A stretch of DNA of 64,000 bases from an uncultured Prevotella sp. (lineage in GTDB: Bacteria; Bacteroidota; Bacteroidia; Bacteroidales; Bacteroidaceae), in contig CALUHC010000038.1 in the NCBI GenBank assembly GCA_944320355.1, positions 1-64,000 on the forward strand, written 5' to 3'. Positions 56,572-64,000 of this stretch are shown here, piece by piece (the first letter of the stretch is position 1; the number at the start of each line of letters is the position of its first letter). The notes beneath the pieces were generated by a model, which worked only from the letters and a program-made list of their open reading frames with translations, did not search any database and was not told the DNA's origin. The translations under genes and the position numbers were made by a program.

Positions 56572-56988
56572 CAAATAGTGGCGGCACTGCCGCTGCCAGT
56601 GGCTTTGCTATCCATATAGCAGGTGGGCGTGGCAGAAAGGCTATCGCCAACAGTATAAACCAATAAACGAGATATGCGAAACAGAAAGAATTTATTATTT
56701 TGACATATTAAACAACAAGAAGCATTAGCTATTATTTCGCGTTTAGCCAAGAGCGTCGGAAACTCATTTGGAATAATAAGCACGGAAATAATATGTGACA
56801 GGTGGCTCGTATTGGGCTTCCCGTATCCATCAGATAGCAATGTACACGCAATAGCGTGGTGCATCCTTACGATGGATCCGGGGTTCCAATCCGACGCCAC
56901 CCCGTGCTAAACGCGATAAGGAGGGCATCACGCTTTCTTTATGCGCGTTGGCGGATTGATAGTCTATGCTCTAAAACTATCAATCATT
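56572..56988 (+). other. Long structured leader with an orphan open frame
   Basis: A stem-loop set lies at 56594-56634: the outer arms TGCCA/TGGCA enclose a perfect TGCTAT-CCAT-ATAGCA hairpin (56606-56621). Further on, a 10-codon frame (MRNRKNLLF, starting about 56674 and ending in TGA) is followed in the same frame by about 68 open codons to a TAA near 56911, with no ATG. This region is AT-richer than its surroundings. It may be a decayed small gene or an untranslated leader. GGGTTCCAATCC near 56880 looks like a tRNA T-loop, but the stems do not pair. Confidence 0.35.
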
Positions 56989-58098
56989 ATGGCAAACAAA
57001 AACCTTAATGCGGCTAAGCGCGCAAAGAAGGATGAGTTTTACACCCGGCTTTCAGACATAGAGCGCGAGCTGCAACATTACCACCGGCACTTTGCCGGAA
57101 AGACAGTGCTTTGCAACTGCGACGACCCTTACGAGAGCAATTTCTTCAAGTATTTCGCACTCAACTTCGACTTCCTTGGGTTGAAGAAGCTCATCTGTAC
57201 GTGCTATAACGGCTCGCCGGTGCAGGGTAACGAGCTGCCGTTGCGCTTCGATGGCCTTGATGATGAGCCGAAGAGGCAGGCTTATAAAGTGGAGATAACC
57301 GAAGTGGGCGACCTCAACGGCGATGGGGCTGTTGACCTTTCGGACGTTCGCTACCTGCTCCAGAACAATCGCAATGTGATTTCTACTCTACAGACGGGCG
57401 ATTTCCGTTCGCGCGAGTGCATAGACTTGCTGGAGCAAGCCGACATAGTTGTCACCAATCCACCCTTCTCGCTCTTCCGCGAATACGTCGGTCAGCTCAT
57501 GGACCACGGCAAGCACTTCCTTATAATAGGCCACCAGAACGCCATAACCTACAAGGAGATTTTTCCTCTGATAAAAGAAAACAAAATATGGCTCGGCTAT
57601 GGTTTCAAGGGTGCCGCCGCCCATTTTTACTCCCCTTACGAGGACATTGCCACGGCCGGCGACCACCGCAAGAACATGATTCGCGTCTCCGGGGTGACGT
57701 GGTTCACCAATCTTGAGATTCCCAAACGGCATGAAGAGATTGACTTGGTGTGCCGCTATTCGCCCGAGGACTATCCTAAATATGAGAACTATGATGCCAT
57801 AGAGGTGAGCAAGACGCTGGATATTCCTTGTGATTACAATGGTGTTATGGGCGTTCCAATAACCTTCTTGGACAAGTACAATCCCGAGCAGTTTGAAATA
57901 ATCGGTATGTGCGAGAACATGGATCTGTACGGGCTGAAAACAAAAGTTTATACAAAAGAAGAATGTCAACAGGCATATTTCGATAAGTTCGGCAAGAAAG
58001 GCACATACGATTTAAATGCCAGTGGAGTGTTAGTGAGAAAATCGATTAGGGAGAAAGTTTACCAGCGTCTTTTGATAAGAAACAAACTCATTCAATGA
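56989..58098 (+). CDS. Adenine-specific DNA methyltransferase, EcoRI-type
   Basis: This 369-residue protein matches the EcoRI methylase family (N6-adenine). It starts NLNAAKRAKKDEFYTRLSDI and has the catalytic NPPF at residues 157-160 (ADIVVTNPPFSLFREYV). SAM-binding motifs lie near KTVLCNCDDPYESNFFKYFA, and SGVTWFTNLEIPKRHEEI is conserved. Residues about 108-124 (DLNGDGAVDLSDVRYLL) look like an EF-hand or dockerin calcium loop; I recall similar loops in other members. The start at 56989 is preferred over 56941. It is 7 bases ahead of a DUF262-HNH nuclease gene, and the pair probably forms a restriction-modification unit. Confidence 0.85.
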   Translation: MANKNLNAAKRAKKDEFYTRLSDIERELQHYHRHFAGKTVLCNCDDPYESNFFKYFALNFDFLGLKKLICTCYNGSPVQGNELPLRFDGLDDEPKRQAYKVEITEVGDLNGDGAVDLSDVRYLLQNNRNVISTLQTGDFRSRECIDLLEQADIVVTNPPFSLFREYVGQLMDHGKHFLIIGHQNAITYKEIFPLIKENKIWLGYGFKGAAAHFYSPYEDIATAGDHRKNMIRVSGVTWFTNLEIPKRHEEIDLVCRYSPEDYPKYENYDAIEVSKTLDIPCDYNGVMGVPITFLDKYNPEQFEIIGMCENMDLYGLKTKVYTKEECQQAYFDKFGKKGTYDLNASGVLVRKSIREKVYQRLLIRNKLIQ

Positions 58099-58105
58099 TA
58101 TTATT

Positions 58106-59230
58106 ATGATGGAGATAAAACCATTTGAAGTTACCATCGGCGAACTGTGCGAAGGTTACGACGACAAAAACGAACTCGGGGTGCGCGGCTATGGCGGCAG
58201 GCTTGACATTCGTCCGCCATACCAGCGCGAGTTCATATATAGTGAGAAGGAGCAGGAGGCTGTGATACGCACCGTATTGCAGCGTTATCCGCTCAACGTG
58301 ATGTATTGGGTGAAGCGGGGCGACGATGCAGAATGTCCATACGAGGTGATGGATGGGCAGCAGCGCACGCTGTCTATCTGCAGATATGTGGACAATCTGT
58401 TTTCGGTGGACTATCTCAAGTTCAGAAACCAGCAGCCCGACATAAAGGAGCGCATACTCGAATACCCGCTCACTGTCTATGTGTGCGAGGGCGAACCGTC
58501 GGAGAAGCTCGCGTGGTTTAAGACCATCAACATAGCGGGCAAGCCTCTCAACGACCAGGAGATAAACAACGCCGTCTATGCCGGGCCGTTTGTCAGCGAC
58601 GCAAAGCGTCACTTCTCAAAGAAGAACTGCGGCGCACACCGCCTTGCCCACGACTTCATCAACGGCACGCCCATACGACAGGACTATCTGAAGAAGGCCC
58701 TGGAGTGGATGGCAGACCACGAGACGCGACTGGGGCACAAGCAAACTGTCGTTGGCTATATGGACGACCACCGGAGCGACCCTAACGCCAACAACCTGTG
58801 GACCTACTTCCAGAACGTGATAAACTGGGCCACGACCAACTTCAGCCCCAAGCAGTTTCGCAGCATAATGAAGGGTGTTGACTGGGCGTTGTACTATGAC
58901 CTCTATGGCAGCACGACACTCGACACCGCCGCGCTTGCCCGCCGCATCAGTGCGCTGATGCGCGACAGCGAGATACAGCGGCCTGTGGGCATAATACCAT
59001 ACGTGCTCACGGGCGATGAACGTCACCTCGACTTGCGTGCTTTTCCCGACGATGTTAAGCTCGCCGTGTGGGAGCGGCAGGGGCACGTCTGTCCGCTGTG
59101 CCATCGCGAGTTCGACTTCGAGATGATGGAGGGCGACCACATCACGCCATGGCGCGAAGGAGGGCGCACCGTAGAGGAGAACTGCCAGATGCTCTGTCGC
59201 GAGTGCAACAGGCGTAAAGGGGCGCGGTGA
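58106..59230 (+). CDS. DUF262-HNH endonuclease, probable restriction partner
   Basis: This 374-residue protein has an N-terminal DUF262 (ParB/sulfiredoxin-like) domain with RPPYQREFIYSEKEQEAVIR and YEVMDGQQRTLSICRYV, the DGQQR nucleotide-binding motif seen in GmrS-type restriction enzymes. A helical middle follows. The C-terminus is an HNH nuclease (about residues 320-373): two CxxC pairs (CPLCHREF and CRECNRRK) flank GDHITPWREGG with the catalytic histidine. It starts 7 bases after the methyltransferase gene. A nucleotide-regulated nuclease checked by the adjacent methylase is the best reading. Confidence 0.8.
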   Translation: MMEIKPFEVTIGELCEGYDDKNELGVRGYGGRLDIRPPYQREFIYSEKEQEAVIRTVLQRYPLNVMYWVKRGDDAECPYEVMDGQQRTLSICRYVDNLFSVDYLKFRNQQPDIKERILEYPLTVYVCEGEPSEKLAWFKTINIAGKPLNDQEINNAVYAGPFVSDAKRHFSKKNCGAHRLAHDFINGTPIRQDYLKKALEWMADHETRLGHKQTVVGYMDDHRSDPNANNLWTYFQNVINWATTNFSPKQFRSIMKGVDWALYYDLYGSTTLDTAALARRISALMRDSEIQRPVGIIPYVLTGDERHLDLRAFPDDVKLAVWERQGHVCPLCHREFDFEMMEGDHITPWREGGRTVEENCQMLCRECNRRKGAR

Positions 59231-59469
59231 AAGATGCGCGAGTGGCTCATATTTTGCGCTTGATGGTTGAATTTACCGGAGCTGAATATTTGTTAATTCT
59301 GTTAAATTCCGGTTTGCAAAAGTCTCCGAGAATCGTGTTTTTGCGGACAAAGATGCCTACGGCGGCAAATAACGCGAAAATGAGCGTGCAATCGTAAGTG
59401 GTTGAAATACACGGGGATTATGGCTGAATTGTCAGAACTGTGCAATGAATTATCCCTGGATTTTGGCCG

Positions 59470-59570
59470 GAAATGGTTGCGAAACGGCACTTATTGCCCT
59501 GCGATATGTGCCGTTTCGCCTTGCAATATGGCCTATATTGCAGGCCGAAACGGCTCGTTTTGCGTTTTCT
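59470..59570. repeat. Interspersed palindromic repeat, family 1, core-only copy G
   Basis: Arms GCGAAACGGCACTTATTG, GCGATATGTGCCGTTTCGCC, GCAATATGGCCTATATTGC and GGCCGAAACGGCTCGTTTTG follow one another. The terminal palindromes are absent. The 651-base gap 59231-59881 otherwise holds only the pdxK promoter and AT-rich sequence with no supported gene. Confidence 0.65.
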
Positions 59571-59792
59571 TTCGGCCCTATCGGCACTTTCATGCCGTGT
59601 TTTTGCCCGTTTGGGCGGCTCTTTGTGGCTCTTCGTTTTCTATTTTGCCTGAAAACGAAGTGTTAAATTTTGGGGCGTGTGATAGGGTGGGTATGCTGTT
59701 GTTTTGTGTCATATTTTCCTGCCATTGCGGTTGGGGCGTACACCTGTGTCTTGCTTTGCGCAGGGCTTAAAACCGATTTTGAGGGCAAAAAG

Positions 59793-59824
59793 TTTGCTCG
59801 TTACGCAAAAAGTTGCAACCTTTG
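59793..59824 (+). promoter_or_regulatory. Promoter for the pyridoxal kinase
   Basis: TTTG at 59793-59796 and AACCTTTG at 59817-59824 are 20 bases apart, one base short of the full -7 consensus. The start codon is 57 bases downstream. Confidence 0.55.
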
Positions 59825-59881
59825 CAGTGGGCAAGCGGAATGCTTGCCGACAATGATGCCATTAAACATATCGGATAGACT

Positions 59882-60823
59882 ATGCCAAACAACAATGACG
59901 ATAAGAGCCGAATGGGCGCAGACCCGACGGCTCATATATGCGAACGGCTGTTCCATAATCATGTGAAGAAGATTGTTGCTGTTCACGACTTGTCGGGCGT
60001 TGGGCGCGTGTCGCTGATGGCCGTCATACCCATTCTGTCAACAATGGGCTTTCAGGTATGCCCGTTGCCAACGGCAATCCTGTCCACCCACACGCAGTAT
60101 CCCGTTTACTCGTTTCTTGACCTCACGGACGAGATGCGCCGCATTATATGCAAGTGGGAGCAGCTCGGGGTGCGGTTCGACGCTTTCTACTCCGGCTACC
60201 TCGGCTCGCCCCGGCAGGTGCAGATAGTTGAGGACTTCATACAGAAGTTCCGCCGCCCATCGGACCTCGTGGTGGTTGACCCCGTGATGGGCGACAACGG
60301 CAGCCTGTACCGAGGCATAACGGAAGACATGGTGACGGAGATGCGCAAGCTCATCTGCATGGCCGACATCATAACGCCCAACATGACCGAGCTGTTCTGT
60401 CTGCTCGGCCGGCCGTTCAAGGAGCGCATGGACGACGCGGAGCTGAAGGCCGCGCTGCGTGAACTGTCGGACAGAGGGCCGAGCATAGTCATCGTGACGA
60501 GCGTTCCGGTGAAGGACGACCCGCACTCGACATCGGTCTATGCCTACAACCGGCTGGGCAACCGCTATTGGAAGGTGACCTGCCCGTATCTGCCGGCTCA
60601 CTATCCCGGCACGGGCGACACCTTCACCAGCGTAATCACCGGCTCGCTGATGCAGGGCGACAGCCTGCCCATAGCCCTCGACCGCGCCACGCAGTTCATC
60701 CTGCAGGGCATCCGTGCCACCTTCGGCTATGAGTACAACAACCTCGACGGCATAATGCTGGAGAAGGTTCTGCACAACCTCGATATGCCCATTCAGGTGA
60801 GCAGTTACGAGCTTCTGGAGTGA
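59882..60823 (+). CDS. Pyridoxal (pyridoxamine) kinase
   Basis: This 313-residue PfkB-like kinase phosphorylates B6 vitamers for salvage. It has VHDLSGVGRVSLMAVIPILS and CPLPTAILSTHTQYPVYSF for substrate binding, VVDPVMGDNGSLYRGIT, TPNMTELFCLLG, and the catalytic anion-hole GTGDTFTSVITGSL. These are PdxK/PdxY features. About 28 residues precede the core, so a later start is possible, although the next ATG (MGADPT) is only 10 residues in. It stands alone. Confidence 0.88.
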   Translation: MPNNNDDKSRMGADPTAHICERLFHNHVKKIVAVHDLSGVGRVSLMAVIPILSTMGFQVCPLPTAILSTHTQYPVYSFLDLTDEMRRIICKWEQLGVRFDAFYSGYLGSPRQVQIVEDFIQKFRRPSDLVVVDPVMGDNGSLYRGITEDMVTEMRKLICMADIITPNMTELFCLLGRPFKERMDDAELKAALRELSDRGPSIVIVTSVPVKDDPHSTSVYAYNRLGNRYWKVTCPYLPAHYPGTGDTFTSVITGSLMQGDSLPIALDRATQFILQGIRATFGYEYNNLDGIMLEKVLHNLDMPIQVSSYELLE

Positions 60824-60828
60824 GAGGG

Positions 60829-60868
60829 GGTAAAGCTAAAGGTTAAAAATTAAAAGTTAAAAAGGTAA
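60829..60868. repeat. Purine tract spacer
   Basis: Units such as GCTAAAGGTTAAAAATTAAA and AGTTAAAAAGGTAAA follow the kinase stop codon, as at 58-87 and 23015-23049. A TTTG (60965-60968) and an ACATTTG string (about 60985-60991) before the porin gene may form its promoter. Confidence 0.45.
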
Positions 60869-61079
60869 ACATCGTATCACTTCCTTATGATTCCACCGGA
60901 AAGCCTTGCATTGAATTCCTGCTTTTTTGCTGCTTTTACCTTTCTTTAAAATCCTTGTAACGCGTTTGTAATAAATAATACCGACATTTGCAAGCGTAAA
61001 GTGGCGCGATGCGCTGTGGCATGCGGTTCTGTTTGGGGGTGCGTGCCGGATGGAAGAGAACAACAAAACTAACTGAAAG

Positions 61080-62081
61080 ATGAAGCAAATTCTGGCCATA
61101 GCAGGCTTGTGTGTGAGCATTAATGCCGCCGCGCAGTTCAAACCCGAAATCCACGGAACCATCCGTGGCAAGTATGAATACCAGACGGAAGAAGGCGAGG
61201 GGCGCTTTCAGGTGCGCAATGCCCGCTTCAGCCTGACGGGAAAGGTGATAGACGCCGTGTCGTACAAGGCGGAGATAGACCTCTCTGACGAGGGAAGCAT
61301 AAAGATGCTCGATGCCTATACGCGCATAAGTCCGTGGAGCACGCTCGACTTCACGATAGGCCAGATGCGCGTGCCGTTCACCATCGACGCCCATCGCTCG
61401 CCCCACCAGCAGTACTTCGCCAACCGTTCGTTCATAGCAAAGCAAGTGGGCAATGTGCGCGACGTGGGCGCAACGCTCGGCTATACGTTTAATGTAGGCT
61501 TCCCGCTGATACTTGAGGCCGGTGTGTTCAACGGCTCGGGACTCACCGACCAGAAGGACTTCTGGACCAACAACATCAACTATTCGGCCAAGGCTCAGCT
61601 GATGTTCCCGCGCGGATTCAACCTCACGCTGAGCGTGCAGAAGATAAAGCCCGAGAACGTGGGCATAATGATGTACGATGCCGGCGCCTATTATCACGGC
61701 AACGGATGGCACGTGGAGGCAGAATATCTGTACAAGCACTATGCTGACGATGCCTACGGGGCAGTCCATTCGTTTGACGGGTTTGTGAACTACGACATAA
61801 AGGTGGGTGGCAAGAAGCCGTTCATAAAGAAAGTATCGCCGCTGGCACGCTATGACTACATGAGCGACCACAGCGACGGAACGGCCGACGCGGAGACAGG
61901 CCTGCTCTATACGACCGATTATCGTCGCTCGCGCGTAACTGGCGGCGTGACGCTCAGCCTCGCCACTCCGTTCGTGTCAGACATCCGCATCAATTACGAG
62001 AAGTACTTCTATCGTGAGGGCGCAATAGCCAAACCGTCTGAGCGCGACAAGTTTGTGATAGAGGTGATGACGCGCTTCTGA
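61080..62081 (+). CDS. OprO/OprP-type (phosphate-selective) porin
   Basis: This 333-residue outer-membrane protein has a short signal peptide (LAIAGLCVSINAAA) and a barrel with GTIRGKYEYQTEEGEGRFQV and RNARFSLTGKVIDAVSYKAE. LDFTIGQMRVPFTIDAH is typical of the porin O/P family. It ends with a C-terminal aromatic (VIEVMTRF), as expected for assembly by BamA. At 333 residues it is shorter than Pseudomonas OprP (about 410), and anion specificity is not established here. It converges on uvrA across a terminator. Confidence 0.82.
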   Translation: MKQILAIAGLCVSINAAAQFKPEIHGTIRGKYEYQTEEGEGRFQVRNARFSLTGKVIDAVSYKAEIDLSDEGSIKMLDAYTRISPWSTLDFTIGQMRVPFTIDAHRSPHQQYFANRSFIAKQVGNVRDVGATLGYTFNVGFPLILEAGVFNGSGLTDQKDFWTNNINYSAKAQLMFPRGFNLTLSVQKIKPENVGIMMYDAGAYYHGNGWHVEAEYLYKHYADDAYGAVHSFDGFVNYDIKVGGKKPFIKKVSPLARYDYMSDHSDGTADAETGLLYTTDYRRSRVTGGVTLSLATPFVSDIRINYEKYFYREGAIAKPSERDKFVIEVMTRF

Positions 62082-62240
62082 GTATGCCTGGAGTCGGCGC
62101 ACGCCATTTGACGATAATTGCATATATGCAACTAAGAACGGCCGGTGCGGCGGTCTGGCCATCGAAAGCCAGCTGCCGCACAGAGGCGGATTGCGTACCT
62201 TGACTTTCGGACTGCGCTCGTCAGTTGGTTGCAAAGCTTG

Positions 62241-62283
62241 AAGCCCCGCCATCCACATTTAAAGTTAGTGGAGAGCGGGGCTT
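62241..62283. terminator. Bidirectional terminator between porin and uvrA
   Basis: AAGCCCCGC (62241-62249) pairs perfectly with GCGGGGCTT (62275-62283), with an inner CCAC/GTGG stem. It sits between convergent genes; the flanks are not strongly T-rich. The gap 62082-62240 also has an orphan TTGCATATATGCAA palindrome (62117-62130), the end module of family-1 repeats. Confidence 0.65.
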
Positions 62284-62319
62284 GGTGTTTGGTATGGCGA
62301 TCTTTTTCGGATTGTATGT

Positions 62320-64000
<1,681 letters not shown>

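Noticed and set aside
56529-56900. 123-codon open frame on the minus strand
   Set aside because: It covers the promoter box and the hairpin, has no recognisable motif and has unusual cysteine-rich composition; probably a chance frame.
56860-56912. tRNA-like 3' end (GGGTTCCAATCC followed by CGCCACCCC)
   Set aside because: The T-loop resembles a tRNA but the T-stem pairs poorly, position 57 is C, and no matching acceptor, D or anticodon arms are found upstream.
59402-59770. 122-codon plus-strand frame in the gap before the pyridoxal kinase
   Set aside because: It is laid over a family-1 repeat copy and has no conserved features.

Overview
The window looks like a chromosome segment of a GC-rich member of the Bacteroidales, most like Prevotella and its relatives. 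Supporting signs are promoters of the Bacteroidetes type (TTTG about 20 bases before TAnnTTTG), few Shine-Dalgarno sequences, an 11-subunit complex I with fused NuoCD, TonB-dependent receptors and surface lipoproteins, a secreted protein with a Prevotella-type C-terminal tail, Kdo synthesis genes, and intergenic spaces full of short structured repeats. No rRNA, tRNA, CRISPR array, insertion sequence or prophage was seen.

Layout. 1-5.8 kb: a surface-polysaccharide cluster (two hexapeptide acyltransferases, one GT4 and two GT2 glycosyltransferases, a nucleotidyltransferase-like protein). 6.1-7.8 kb: an outer-membrane protein with a degenerate OmpA-like tail. 8.4-15.9 kb: ridA-queC, then a complete histidine-to-glutamate operon (ftcD-hutU-hutH-hutI). 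15.9-17.4 kb: a gene-free stretch of repeats and tandem promoters. 17.4-25.3 kb: a secreted tail-bearing protein, a 59-residue peptide gene, a TonB-dependent receptor and a surface lipoprotein made of two near-identical halves. 25.5-28.0 kb (minus): an outer-membrane barrel gene followed by remnants of a peptidase-containing ABC exporter and its HlyD partner. 28.6-30.1 kb (minus): a frameshifted gene joining an exported GIN domain, a membrane segment and a cytoplasmic helix-turn-helix. 30.3-44.3 kb: radA, an orphan substrate-binding lipoprotein with a TPR protein, a membrane acyltransferase, an AraC regulator divergent from a Tat-exported aldo/keto reductase and a hydrolase lipoprotein, then kdsA-kpsF-phospholipase D and an amino-sugar kinase. 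44.7-54.7 kb: nuoA-B-CD-H-I-J-K-L-M-N. 54.9-64 kb: comEC without its nuclease domain, an EcoRI-type DNA methyltransferase next to a DUF262-HNH nuclease (a candidate unconventional restriction-modification pair), a pyridoxal kinase, an OprO/P-type porin, and the C-terminal part of uvrA running off the window.

How they work together: the glycan cluster and the Kdo genes serve envelope assembly. The hut operon feeds histidine carbon and nitrogen into glutamate and folate. The nuo operon supplies proton-pumping electron transfer but has no NADH-oxidising module here. The least explained material is (i) the collapsed peptide-export operon at 25.5-28 kb, (ii) the methyltransferase/DUF262-HNH pair with its long structured leader, (iii) the GIN-membrane-HTH protein, and (iv) two families of modular palindromic intergenic repeats spread over the whole window. 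All family assignments come from reading motifs and lengths; no database search was run.
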